Shown here: positions 1 to 9,200 of the stretch, in pieces
Layout: each line of letters opens with the position of its first letter
How positions within the stretch are numbered: the first letter of the stretch is position 1
DNA from: Gemmataceae bacterium
GTDB lineage: Bacteria > Planctomycetota > Planctomycetia > Gemmatales > Gemmataceae
Length of the DNA stretch: 49,274 nt
Direction: 5' to 3'
Assembly (NCBI GenBank): GCA_009692065.1
Contig: SHZY01000026.1
Location: 1-49,274, forward strand
Program-made: the position numbers and the translations under genes
Notes under the pieces: generated by a model
Databases searched by the model: none
Told to the model about the DNA's origin: nothing
What the model saw: only the letters and a program-made list of their open reading frames with translations

Positions 1-129
1 CGAGACGCCCCCGTAGCCCCAGGTTTTGGCTTCCGCCGCCGCCCACAATCGTCTTTGGCGCTCATCCAACGACGAAGCCAGACCTTCGAACCGTTGGCGT
101 ATCGCAGCCTCCATGCTTGCGCGTCGCAT
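1..129 (-). CDS. ISAzo13-family transposase, N-terminal fragment
   Basis: Forty-three codons are visible from the ATG at 127-129 to the window edge; an in-frame ATG at 112-114 is an alternative start. The peptide contains SSLDERQRRLWAAAEAK followed by a GYGGVS-like segment. This matches the start of ISAzo13-type DDE transposases, which typically begin with a region like LDERxRRLxAAAEAxxxGxGG. The catalytic domain lies outside the window, so intactness cannot be judged. The assignment rests on family resemblance recalled from the N-terminus only. Confidence 0.6.
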   Translation of the reverse strand, partial: MRRASMEAAIRQRFEGLASSLDERQRRLWAAAEAKTWGYGGVS

Positions 130-185
130 GGAGCAGGTGTATGAAACAGCTGCGAAGTTGTAACACTAATTAACGGACGGCCCCT
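1..185 (-). mobile_element. End of an ISAzo13-like insertion sequence (partial)
   Basis: The window opens inside a minus-strand transposase gene (1-129). The 56 bases beyond its start codon hold no other gene and would contain the terminal inverted repeat. The outer boundary near 185, at a GGGGCCGTCCG-like end read on the minus strand, is a guess because the other IS end lies outside the window. Confidence 0.4.
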
Positions 186-250
186 TAGTTGCTGCACACT
201 CAACCCGGTGGCTTACGCCGCTCGGCTCGCCGATTGGTATTATGCAACTC

Positions 251-1429
251 ATGTCCAACCCCCGCATCCTCCTGAAAGACAAACGAGCTCGCCCTTTCTT
301 CGGCATGCACCCCTGGGTGTACGCCGGCGCCATCGCTGCCGTCGAAGGCGAACCCAAGGACGGCGACGTCGTCGATCTCATGTCGCATGTCGGCGCCTTC
401 GTCGCACGCGGGCTCTACAATAGCCAAAGCAAGATCCGCGTGCGACTCTACGCCTGGGACGAGCAACAACCGCTCGATGCCGACTTCTTTCGCCGGCAAC
501 TCGCCAGTGCCATTCGGCTGCGGCGCGACATCCTGAAGCTTCCGGGAGCGTGCCGGCTGGTGTTCAGCGAAGCCGACGGGTTGTCGGGCCTGGTGGTCGA
601 ACAGTTTGAGCGCTGGCTCGTCGTGCAGTTCACCAGCCTGGCGCTGGCGCTGAGGCGGGAAATATTTGCCGACTTGCTGACCGAGCTACTACATCCCAAC
701 GGCATCTATCTGCGCACGGAGCGAGGCATCGGCCAACTCGAAGGTCTGGAGTTGCAAGACGGTCCGTTGCGCGGCGACGCGCCCGGTTTGCTCACCATGG
801 AAGAAAACGGGCTGCGCTTCCACGTCAATTTGACCGAAGGCCAGAAGACCGGCTACTACCTCGATCAGCGCGACAATCGCCAAGCAGTCGCCCGACTCGC
901 CGTCGGTCGCCGCATGCTGGACGCCTTTTGCTACTCTGGAGGGTTCAGTCTGCACGCGGCACGGGCGGGCGCGACGTCGGTGCTGGCAGTTGATTCATCG
1001 GAACCGGCCCTTCAGTTGGCCCGCGCCAATGCCGAGTTGAACGGCTTGACGAACGTCACCTTCGAGAAATCGGACGTCTTCGATCAACTCGATCGGCTCG
1101 TCGCAGCCGGCGAGCGTTTCGGCGTCATCGTCCTCGATCCACCCAAGTTCGCACGCAGCAAATCCGCCGTCGAAGAGGCCATGCGCGGCTATCGCCGCTT
1201 GCTGGTTCAAGCCCTGAAGGCACTCGAATCCGACGGCATCCTCGTAATGTGCTGTTGTTCAGGCCTGATCGAACGGCAGATGCTCCACGATCTACTTGCA
1301 CTGGAAGCATCGCAGGTCCGTCGGCCGCTGCAGATTCTGGAGAGCCGCGGCGCGGCGCCAGATCACCCGATGTCGGCCATGTGCCCTGAGACGAACTACC
1401 TGAAGTGCGTGATCTGCCGAGTTGGGTGA
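251..1429 (+). CDS. Class I SAM-dependent rRNA (cytosine-5) methyltransferase, RlmI-like
   Basis: A cytoplasmic protein of about 392 residues with a PUA-like RNA-binding domain at the N-terminus (about residues 3-75, with the HPWVYAGAI motif) followed by a Rossmann-fold methyltransferase. The linker motif GYYLDQRDNR corresponds to the GFFLDQR motif of RlmI-type enzymes. The SAM-binding region DAFCYSGGFSLHA and the catalytic-type segment VLDPPKFARSKS are both present. Members transfer a methyl group from SAM to 23S rRNA. The ATG at 251 aligns best with family N-termini; an ATG three codons upstream (242) is possible, and no clear Shine-Dalgarno separates them. The exact target base cannot be read from sequence. 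Confidence 0.85.
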   Translation: MSNPRILLKDKRARPFFGMHPWVYAGAIAAVEGEPKDGDVVDLMSHVGAFVARGLYNSQSKIRVRLYAWDEQQPLDADFFRRQLASAIRLRRDILKLPGACRLVFSEADGLSGLVVEQFERWLVVQFTSLALALRREIFADLLTELLHPNGIYLRTERGIGQLEGLELQDGPLRGDAPGLLTMEENGLRFHVNLTEGQKTGYYLDQRDNRQAVARLAVGRRMLDAFCYSGGFSLHAARAGATSVLAVDSSEPALQLARANAELNGLTNVTFEKSDVFDQLDRLVAAGERFGVIVLDPPKFARSKSAVEEAMRGYRRLLVQALKALESDGILVMCCCSGLIERQMLHDLLALEASQVRRPLQILESRGAAPDHPMSAMCPETNYLKCVICRVG

Positions 1430-1445
1430 AGCCCGCAAACGGCTT

Positions 1446-1667
1446 CGTTTTTTCGACAATACTCGCTGATCCCCATTGAAAAAGAACCACGGGGGAGCAC
1501 GGGGGAATGCTTGAAAAAATGCCGGAGAAGACTGTGCATCAGTCCATCGCTCACGAGATCTTGTATCATCCGCACCATTTCGGTCTATCATGGCCTTCCC
1601 CGTGCCCCCCGTTTTCCCCCGTGGTTTATTTCTCTGGTGGGTATCAGCGAGTAGTGTCGTTTTTTCT
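1446..1667. repeat. Long imperfect inverted repeat with about 65-base arms
   Basis: The arms lie at about 1446-1507 and 1595-1667. Shared blocks are a CGTTTTTTC/GAAAAAACG end, ACTCGCTGAT against ATCAGCGAGT, and ACCACGGGGG against CCCCCGTGGT, around an approximately 90-base loop. The element fills most of the 324-base gap between the methyltransferase and the secreted-protein gene. No transposase or coding potential is visible in it. It resembles a miniature, MITE-like palindrome. Confidence 0.75.
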
Positions 1668-1753
1668 GAAACTTTCCCGAACCGCCTTCAGTATCATTCC
1701 ATACACCATGTGGAGCAACCCCGCATACCGAACCCTTCAAGGAGAACGTAGTT

Positions 1754-2773
1754 ATGCAATTATCTCGACGCATCTGGATTGCCGCCGTTTGCACGTTCGC
1801 GGTGCTTTTTGGCGCATCCGCCGCTTCGGCCCAGCAGATCAAGCTGTTGCCGAGCGACACGGAATTGATCGTGACTTTCAACATCCAGCAGATGCTCAAG
1901 TCCGAAGTGGCGAAGGCCAACAAGACGATCATCGATATTGCCAAGGCGAAGATCGAAGAACAGCTCGATGACAAGGGCATCGCCAAGCATTTGAAGAAGG
2001 CCGACTTCGATCTGTTCCGCGACCTTACCAGCGTCACCATCGGCGTTCCCGGCGGCGATCGCAACCCGGAAGAGGGATTCATTCTCCTCGAAGGGAACTT
2101 CAACGGCGACAAGATCGAAGCGGCTATCACCGAGGCGAGCAAGGAAGGCGGCAGCGGCGTCAAGATGACCAAGATTGCCGGCGTCAAGGCCTTCGAAATC
2201 GCTCCGAAGGACGAGAAGGTCATGTTTCTGGGCATCCTGGACAAGAAGACCATGATCGCCTGCGGCAGCAAGAAGGATTTTGAAGGAGCCGTCGCTCGCT
2301 TGGCCAGCGGCAAGGCCCCCGCCTTCAAGGCGGAAGTGATTAAGAAGCTCATGAGCACCGTCAATAACAAGCAGAGCATCAGCATGGTGGCGACGAGCAA
2401 GGTCCTCGTCAAGTTGGCCGAGAACGCTCCGCAGGCCGGCGGCAATCAAGGCCAGCAGGCCATGGCATTCCTGAAAACCATGGACGGCTTCAGCCTCGCT
2501 CTCACGATTCAAAAGGACATCGACTTCCAGCTCGGCGTCAACACCCAGGACGTGGAAACGGCTCAGAAGTACGCGGGCGTCAGCAACCTCGCCATTGGCG
2601 TCGCCAAGATGAAGATGGCGGAAGCGGCCAAGCAGAACCCCAAGCTTGAACCCGGCGTTGACATCGTCAATTCGATCCGCGTCACCGCGCAGGGCCCCAA
2701 CCTGGTCATCCGCGGCCAGATCACGTTCGAGAATCTTAGCAAGCTGATGCAACTGATTCCGATGAATAACTAA
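1754..2773 (+). CDS. Secreted protein of unknown function
   Basis: A 339-residue protein with a clear Sec signal peptide: positive MQLSRR, a hydrophobic core to about residue 22, and probable cleavage at ASAAS-AQQ. The mature part is Lys-rich, with regular alpha/beta texture and no membrane segment. Its opening (LLPSDTELIVTFNIQQML) resembles the secreted planctomycete proteins that model summed residual energies of small domains, but I recognise no named family. An AAGGAG Shine-Dalgarno lies about ten bases before the ATG. A strong intrinsic terminator follows at 2829-2869, so this is probably a single-gene transcript. Confidence 0.75.
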   Translation: MQLSRRIWIAAVCTFAVLFGASAASAQQIKLLPSDTELIVTFNIQQMLKSEVAKANKTIIDIAKAKIEEQLDDKGIAKHLKKADFDLFRDLTSVTIGVPGGDRNPEEGFILLEGNFNGDKIEAAITEASKEGGSGVKMTKIAGVKAFEIAPKDEKVMFLGILDKKTMIACGSKKDFEGAVARLASGKAPAFKAEVIKKLMSTVNNKQSISMVATSKVLVKLAENAPQAGGNQGQQAMAFLKTMDGFSLALTIQKDIDFQLGVNTQDVETAQKYAGVSNLAIGVAKMKMAEAAKQNPKLEPGVDIVNSIRVTAQGPNLVIRGQITFENLSKLMQLIPMNN

Positions 2774-2780
2774 CCGTATT

Positions 2781-2914
2781 CGTTTAGCGTTCGCGCCAGC
2801 TTGGCGGGAGCGCGGCGTTCAAAACACAAGCGGCGTGCCTTCCACCTGGGAAGCACGCCGCTTTTTTTTCACCCCTTTCCCCTCGGGAGAGGGGAGACAA
2901 TCGAGCGCTAAACG
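2781..2914. repeat. CGTTTAGCG/CGCTAAACG inverted repeat between convergent genes
   Basis: One arm (CGTTTAGCG, 2781-2789) lies just after the stop of the secreted-protein gene. The inverse arm (GAGCGCTAAACG, 2903-2914) covers the last codons of the DedA gene, whose TAG stop is part of the arm. The intrinsic terminator sits between the arms. The same arm sequence recurs at about 31.6, 33.1 and 38.3 kb. Confidence 0.65.
2829..2869 (+). terminator. Rho-independent terminator
   Basis: A GC-rich stem (AAGCGGCGTGC pairing with GCACGCCGCTT, extended by TTCC/GGAA) closes a four-base loop and is followed directly by a run of eight T. It stands 55 bases after the stop of the secreted-protein gene and reads in its direction. 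Confidence 0.9.
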
Positions 2915-3792
2915 GGGAGCGCATGTTCGGCCAGTTCCGGCTGCGGCGGTTTAGGTCCCTGATTCTTGCCGCCCAGCTTGCTCTTGAGCCAGGCATAGAT
3001 CATCGGCGTGATCGATAAAAACACGACCACGATGACGACCTTTTCGATGTGATGCGCGATATGGAAGCCATCGCCGAACATTCGCCCCAAGAGGGGGTTG
3101 ACGAGGTCGGGTAGATACCGTCCCGCCAGCACCATGCTGAAGACCCAGGCGATGCCGCCGATGACGTTGTAGAAGAGAAAACGCTGGTACTCCATCTTGC
3201 CGACGCCGGCCACGACCGGAGCGAAGGTGCGCAGGAACGGCATGAATCGCGCGAGGATGATCGTCTTGCCGCCGTGTTTTTCGTAGAACTGCTGGGCTTT
3301 GAGCAGATGATCCTTGTCGAAGAAGAACGATTTCTCCCGGTTAAAAATCTTCGGCCCCGAGCTGTAGCCGATCCAGTAGCCGACGGTGTCGCCGAGGATC
3401 GCCGAGGCGCTCAGCGTCACGAGTAGCAGAGGCATGTTCCAGGTGCACGATTCATGGGCGCAGATCAGGCCAGTGATGACGAGGAGCGAATCGCCCGGCA
3501 AGAAGAAGCCGATCAACAGACCGGTCTCGACGAAGACGATGACGTTGAGGGCAATGAAGGCAGCAACTGCGTACTCGGGCTTGCTGAGGATTTCCATCAG
3601 GCCTTTGGAATCGAAGAGAAAAATGCTGCGGAGGATACTGGCGAGAAAGCCCTCATCCGGTGGTTCCTGGTCAACCGTGCCGATGGTGGCGTGCTGTGCA
3701 AGCGCCGACTCTTGCCAGATTGCCCAGACGACGGCGATCGCGCATCCCCAGCCGAGGAAGCGAAGCCGATTTTTTGTATGCGCTGAAAGCAT
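2908..3792 (-). CDS. DedA-family (SNARE-associated/VTT) membrane protein
   Basis: A 294-residue inner-membrane protein of the DedA family, whose members act as proton-coupled lipid-carrier or phospholipid translocases. Visible family signatures are ETGLLIGFFLPGDSLL, with the acidic residue and PGD of the first re-entrant loop, and RFMPFLRTFAPVVAG, the conserved Arg motif of the second. Several hydrophobic spans follow. The open frame continues upstream through the 3.9 kb repeat, but the ATG at 3792 is chosen because the upstream residues are only translated repeat (SLKRKRR). The 5' extension before the first VTT helix is longer than usual. Its TAG stop lies within a repeat arm. Confidence 0.85.
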   Translation of the reverse strand: MLSAHTKNRLRFLGWGCAIAVVWAIWQESALAQHATIGTVDQEPPDEGFLASILRSIFLFDSKGLMEILSKPEYAVAAFIALNVIVFVETGLLIGFFLPGDSLLVITGLICAHESCTWNMPLLLVTLSASAILGDTVGYWIGYSSGPKIFNREKSFFFDKDHLLKAQQFYEKHGGKTIILARFMPFLRTFAPVVAGVGKMEYQRFLFYNVIGGIAWVFSMVLAGRYLPDLVNPLLGRMFGDGFHIAHHIEKVVIVVVFLSITPMIYAWLKSKLGGKNQGPKPPQPELAEHALPV

Positions 3793-3907
3793 GATGCGGT
3801 TCCTGCATCGGGAATGAGACACCAATCCATGCCACTCGTTGCAGATTACACGGGCGTGCGCATTCTGCAAAGGGCAATTTGGGGGCACGGAAGTATAGGT
3901 CAGGAAC

Positions 3908-3973
3908 GTCGTCCGAGCCTGAAGCGTAAGCGAAGGGTACGGCAACCTTCGCTTACGTTTCAGGCTCGGACGT
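3908..3973. repeat. CCTGAAGCGTAAGCGAAGG palindrome (SLKRKR family), copy 1
   Basis: Arms 3908-3936 and 3946-3973 pair almost perfectly: GTCCGAGCCTGAAGCG and so on, against CGCTTACGTTTCAGGCTC, with a loop of about ten bases. It ends immediately before the TAA stop codon of the SMP-30-like gene. A second copy occupies 42831-42889. Read as protein, one arm gives SLKRKRR, an artefactual peptide. Confidence 0.9.
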
Positions 3974-5014
3974 TTACTTTGCCAGCGGTGGATACAGCGC
4001 ATACCCCGACACGCTCGTCGGAATGCGATACACCGTCTTGCCCGCCGTGACGTAGAGCGTCTTACGCTCAGGGCCGCCGAAGGCGCAATTGGTGATGAGG
4101 TTCTCCGGAATCGGAATAACGCCCAGCAGCTTGCCGGCGGGCGAGATGATATAGACGCCCGGCGGGTTATCGAGAGTCTCGCCGGGCCCGCGCTTGACGG
4201 AGATGCCGGCGGTGACCCAGAGATTGCCGTTCATGTCGAGCTTCATGCCGTCGCCGCCGCGGCCTTTGCCGAAGTTGTAGACGAGACATTGGTTGAGGAG
4301 CGAGCCGTCGGCCGCCACGTCGAACGACCAGATCATGCGATTGCCGCCCGGCTTCGGATGGCTGTCGATGACGTAGAGCCTCTTGTCATCGGGCGTGATG
4401 GCGATGCCGTTGGGGCGCTGGATTTCCTTTTGCGTGAGAATACGAGTCACAGCCCAGCCGCCTTTGACCTGGGGGTTCGGGTCGAGCCGATAGACGCCGT
4501 CCACGTCCATTTCCAGATGGCTGCGATCGGGGCCATAATATGGATCGGTGAACCAGATGCGCCCTTTGGTATCGACGCAAACATCGTTGGGGGCGTTGTA
4601 GCGTTGTCCGTCGTACTTGTCGGTCAAAATGGCGACGGCGCCCGTTTTCAGATCAGTGCGAACGATCCGGCGTCGGCCGACCCCCTGCTCGCCGCCTTCG
4701 CAAGAGATGAGCCGGCCCTGGGCGTCAAAGCAGTTGCCGTTGGTGCGGCCGCTGTCGGCGCGGAAGACGCTGATCTTCCCCTTTGGATCCATTTTCAGCA
4801 TGCGATTGCCCGCGATGTCCGAAAAGAAGACATGGCCCGCGGCATCAACGGCAGGGCCTTCGAGAAACGCCACGATGCCGACAGCCTCGGCCACGGTGTT
4901 CGGCGCGACCAGGCCGTCGGGCAGCGGCACCGCTTTCGGGCCACCGCCGCCGGATCTGACGATGCCGGCGAGCAGTAGTAATCCACAAACACTGATGGGT
5001 AGGCGGCGCAACAT
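3974..5014 (-). CDS. SMP-30/gluconolactonase-like secreted beta-propeller protein
   Basis: A 346-residue protein with a Sec signal peptide (MLRRLPISVCGLLLLAG) and a six-bladed propeller of the SMP-30/Gluconolactonase/LRE family. Typical features are GPAVDAAGHVFFSDI near the N-terminus, YNAPNDVCVDTKGRIWFTDP mid-protein, RPNGIAITPDDKRLYV, and a final NCAFGGPERKTLYVTAG. The Asn and Asp residues of these motifs bind the divalent metal in characterised members, so a lactonase-like activity is plausible, but the substrate cannot be deduced. The ATG at 5014 has a CTGGAG Shine-Dalgarno. The TAA stop abuts a palindromic repeat. Confidence 0.85.
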   Translation of the reverse strand: MLRRLPISVCGLLLLAGIVRSGGGGPKAVPLPDGLVAPNTVAEAVGIVAFLEGPAVDAAGHVFFSDIAGNRMLKMDPKGKISVFRADSGRTNGNCFDAQGRLISCEGGEQGVGRRRIVRTDLKTGAVAILTDKYDGQRYNAPNDVCVDTKGRIWFTDPYYGPDRSHLEMDVDGVYRLDPNPQVKGGWAVTRILTQKEIQRPNGIAITPDDKRLYVIDSHPKPGGNRMIWSFDVAADGSLLNQCLVYNFGKGRGGDGMKLDMNGNLWVTAGISVKRGPGETLDNPPGVYIISPAGKLLGVIPIPENLITNCAFGGPERKTLYVTAGKTVYRIPTSVSGYALYPPLAK

Positions 5015-5105
5015 GACGATTCTCCAGGGGGAATGGGAAGCAGTAACCCGCATGATAACGTCCGACGTGAGATTTTCCCATAAAATGAACGGACGGGAAA
5101 AAAAA

Positions 5106-5226
5106 TCATCCACGAAGGACACGAAGAGCACGAAGGGGCTAAGACAGGCAAGCCGTGGTGAAGATCGATGCCAGCAAGTGCTGGATTTGTCTTGTCTCTC
5201 TTTTCCTCTTCGTGTCCTTCGTGGAT
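5106..5226. repeat. Inverted repeat ATCCACGAAGGACACGAAGAG
   Basis: Arms at about 5106-5128 and 5205-5226 (TCCACGAAGGACACGAAGAG against CTCTTCGTGTCCTTCGTGGA) with a loop of about 75 bases. It occupies the space between the divergent SMP-30-like and metF genes, about 20 bases before the metF start. No coding potential is evident in the loop. Confidence 0.85.
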
Positions 5227-5245
5227 AATTCCACATGGGTGACCT

Positions 5246-6115
5246 TTGCGTATCCGCGACCTCTACGACCGGCCTGTGCCGACGATCTCCTTCGAGTTCT
5301 TCCCGCCGAAAAACGATGCCGCCGAGGCCGCGCTTTTCGCCGACACCGTGCCGGGCCTCAAATCGCTCAACCCAGCGTTCATCTCCGTTACCTACGGCGC
5401 CGGCGGCAGTACGCGCAACACCACCACGCGCATCGTGCAGCGGCTGCGCGATCAGTGCGGCATCGAATCAATGCCTCACCTCACCTGCGTCGGCTCTACC
5501 CAGGAAATGCTCGGCAACTTCCTCGACGAGATCCTCAAGCTCGGCTTCGAGAACGTCCTCGCCCTGCGCGGCGATCCACCCAAGGACCAGACGACTTTCC
5601 AGGCAGTCGCCGGCGGCTTCTCCTACGCCACCGACTTGATTCGCTTCACCCGCAGCCGATCAAAAATATGCATCGGCGCGGCCTGCTATCCGGAAGGCCA
5701 TGTCGAGACTCGCTTCAAGCATCAGGACTGGGACATCGCCGCCCAAAAAGTTGATGCCGGCGCCGAGTTTCTCATCACGCAGATGTTCTACGATTGGAGC
5801 GATTTCCTCGACATGGAGGACTACCTGCGCAACAAGAAAAACGTCAAGGTTCCGATCGTTCCCGGCATCCTCCCCTTTCTCAACGCGGCCCAGATCAAGC
5901 GATTCACCAGCCTTTGCGGCTCCAAGCTGCCGACGCCGATCAGGGCGAGGATCGAGAACTACACGGACGACGAATCGGTGCGCCAGCTCGGCGTCGAGGT
6001 ATGCACGGAAATCTGTGCGAAACTGATGAATCGCGTCGCGGGGTTTCATTTCTACTGTTTGAACCGCGTTCAGTCGAGCGCCGAGGTGCTGCGCAATCTG
6101 GGGCTGGCGACGTGA
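5246..6115 (+). CDS. metF: Methylenetetrahydrofolate reductase
   Basis: A 289-residue TIM-barrel flavoprotein that reduces 5,10-methylene-THF to 5-methyl-THF for methionine synthesis. The N-terminal SFEFFPPKN motif, VTYGAGGSTR, VLALRGDPP and the ITQMFYD segment are classic MetF/MTHFR signatures, and the length matches bacterial MetF (about 290-300). The start is a TTG at 5246 preceded by GGTGA at suitable spacing; no in-frame ATG precedes the conserved region. The gene is convergent with the large dehydrogenase gene downstream. Confidence 0.95.
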   Translation: MRIRDLYDRPVPTISFEFFPPKNDAAEAALFADTVPGLKSLNPAFISVTYGAGGSTRNTTTRIVQRLRDQCGIESMPHLTCVGSTQEMLGNFLDEILKLGFENVLALRGDPPKDQTTFQAVAGGFSYATDLIRFTRSRSKICIGAACYPEGHVETRFKHQDWDIAAQKVDAGAEFLITQMFYDWSDFLDMEDYLRNKKNVKVPIVPGILPFLNAAQIKRFTSLCGSKLPTPIRARIENYTDDESVRQLGVEVCTEICAKLMNRVAGFHFYCLNRVQSSAEVLRNLGLAT

Positions 6116-6298
6116 GCGAGACCACGAACCAGCGCGGGCTAACTCCTATGGCCAACCCGCCGCACCCCGGCATCGAAGTTGCGCATTTGCAAGCCCCAAT
6201 ACGAATCCTTCGGCGATGTACTGCCAATGGCCGACGAAAAGTGGATTGCCGGGCTGGGCGGCGCCATGCGAACGCTAAACGTAAACAAACGAAAACAA
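6116..6298. other. Intergenic gap between convergent genes
   Basis: These 183 bases separate metF from the large dehydrogenase gene. I see no coding signature, strong hairpin or repeat copy, apart from a single GCTAAACG-like word near 6275. Confidence 0.5.
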
Positions 6299-9200
6299 CT
6301 ACCGTTTCCGCGCCTCCCGTAACGTCAACAAATACTCCACCACATCCACCATCTCCTGCGTCGTCATCAACTGGTGCAAATCGGCCGGCATCAGCGACAC
6401 CGGTGACTTGGCGGCGGACTCTACCTCCCCAGTCTTGAACGTGCGCACGATCGATTCCGAGTCCTTGATCGAGATCTCCTCGGCAGTTTTGCTGACGAGC
6501 AGCCCGCTCGACGTTTGGCCTTTCTTGGTCTCGACCACCCACGTCTCGAAGCTATGGGCGATGCTGGCGCTCGGGTAGAGAATCGCTTCGAGGATCGCCT
6601 CGCGGGCCAGCTTTTTGCCGATCTCGGACAGATCGGGCCCGACGTTTTTGAATTCGCCGTTGATCTGATGGCACTTTGCGCACGTGCCGACCTTGGCAAA
6701 GACGCTCGCCCCATTGGCGGCGTTCCCCTTTTGCTTCACCAGATCGGAAATCGCCGGCAGCGGCTTCTTGTCCTTGCTGGTCGGCTGCGGAAACAGCTTG
6801 GCAGCTTGCTCACGGATGTCTTTCGCGGTCGAAACGCTCAGCACGCTGCCAGCGGCGACTTCGAGTTCCTTGGCGAGCTTCTTTTCATTGGCCAGCTTGA
6901 TCAACTCCCGTGCGCCGGGCTGATTGCGGGCCAGCGCACGCGTCGCCTGGCGGCGCAGCTCCAGGTCGGCCTTGTCGTCCTGGATGATGGGTAACAAGAG
7001 CGGGTTGCCGTTCACGTGGGCCGCGTTGCCGATGGCTTGCACCGTGGCGAGGGCGGCGTTGATTTGCGGGTGTTTGAGGCCAGGCAGAGCGAGCTTGGCG
7101 TCGCGTTCCAGCAACAGCTTCATCGCGTCGATGCCGAGCTGCTGGTCCGGCTGGTTCTGGGCGATGGCGAGCAAGGAACCATAGCGCTCGACGAGGTTGA
7201 ACTTGCCGACCATTTCGACATACATGCTGGTGTTGCGCGATTGATCGAGCAGCTTGTTGACCGCAGCCGCGCGTTCCGGATTGGACTTCAGGTCGAGGCT
7301 CTTGAGGCGTGCGATCGCTTCGGTGGTGATAAGCTTCGCCCGAGCCGGATCGGCGTAGGTCCCGAACGCGAGCTTGACGAGGGCTTCGTTCTTGATGTTG
7401 CTGTCTTTCTGGAAATCGAAGGAGCGGAAGTAGCGCGGCAAGTCCGCGGCGGGCGTGTCCTTCGAAGTAATTATCTCTGCTAAAAGCGTCGGCGTCTTCG
7501 CAGCCCGCGAACGCCAGATCACTTCCCGATATGAAAGTGAAAAATCAGGGAACGCCGTCTCTTTTCGCATCTTCAAATAGGCATCTAGATAGGCGTCCCA
7601 GCTTCGATCGGCGCCGATGCCGAGCGCTTCCAAGTACCATCGCTCCGTCGCACCGCTCGAACCGGTGAGGGCTGCGAGTTTCGCCCATAGCTCGGGTGCT
7701 TTGGGAGACTTGTCGTGACGAAGCGCAATCGCACATTCTCTGCGCACCGCAGGATCGAGGTCAAAGGTGCATGCTTCGATCCACGGGGCCAAATCTAACT
7801 TGAACTGCCGCGCGATACGAATGCCAACAATTCTTAGTTTCGGGTCTTCGTTCTTGAAAGCCAAACGCACAGCCGATCCTTCATTGCCAGGAATGCGTGC
7901 GTATAGCCAAAGTGCTCGTGCTTTCTCATGCGGAACCTTTGAGTTGATGTATAGTCCCACTAATGCGTCTTCCGCCTTCGCCCCTGCCTTGTGCAAGTTC
8001 GTCCACGCGAGATAGCGCGTCGCCAGGTTCGGGCTCTTCAGCGCCTCGATGTTGCCGTCGATCGTGTCGAAGTTGGCCTTCGGCACGTTGTACTTCACGC
8101 CCGGCGGCGCCACGCGGAAGACCCGGCCGCGGTCCGAATCGCGCTGGGCGTGGCCGCCGACGCCGGGGTCGTACCAGTCGGTGACGAAGAGCGAGCCGTC
8201 CGGCGCGACGCAGACATCGGCGGGGCGGAACCAGTTGTTCTTCTTGGCGCCGTCGAGGATATCGACGATCGTCGCCTTGTAGCCCGCCCCGTCCGGCGTC
8301 ACCGGATACGCTCGCACGATGCTCGGCCCCGCGTCGCAATGGATCATCTGATTGCGGAACACCTTCGGCAACAGCGTTCCCTCGTACATGCAGATGCCGG
8401 TCGGCGAGCCCTGGTAGGTTTGCAAGAGGTTCGGCACGACGCCCGGATCGTTGAGATGCCAGTGGCGCAGCGGGATCTCTTTCTCCATGTTGGTGCGCGG
8501 CTTCTGCCAGCCGGCGCCGGTGAATTCCTCGAGGTAGCCGTAGTTGCCATACTCCATGACGTAGTTGATGCGCACGCCGCGATTGCCGTCGTCGTCGTTG
8601 TCGGACTGCCACATGGTGCCGAAGGAATCGACGGTGACCTCGTAGTTGTTGCGGAAGTTATGCCCTAATACCTCGAAGTTGGTCCCGTCCATGTCGCAGC
8701 GAAAGACCATGCCGCCGCGGTAGGGATTGCCGCCGTCCTTGACGACGTTGCCGGCGAGATCGACGACCGGCTTGCCGTTCTTGTCGTGAACCGCGCCGCC
8801 GGTGTTGCCGAAGTTCCAGTAGAGCCGGCCATCGGGCCCGAAAATAAAGGAGTGGGCGGAGTGATCGTGCTGGGCACCGCCAGTCTTGGTGAAGAGGACT
8901 TCCTTCTTGATGACCTTGTCGTCGTCGTCCTTGGTGAAGACGAAGACATTGGGCGAGCAGGAGACGATGACCTTGTTGCCGAGGACGCAGATGCCCATGG
9001 CGGAATCGACATCGCGGCCCTGGTAGAAGGTGGTCACCTTGTCACAGACGCCGTCGCCGTCGGTGTCTTCGAGGATGAGTATCTTGTCGCCGTCTTTGCG
9101 TTTGCCGTTGTTGCCTCGGTAGTTGACGACATCGCAGAGCCAGATGCGGCCGCGATGATCGATGTCGAGGTTGACCGGGTTGGTGATCTTGGGCTCCGAG

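Noticed and set aside
3793..4002. N-terminal extension of the DedA gene
   Set aside because: The extra residues are translated palindrome (SLKRKRR) with no family match; the ATG at 3792 fits the family.
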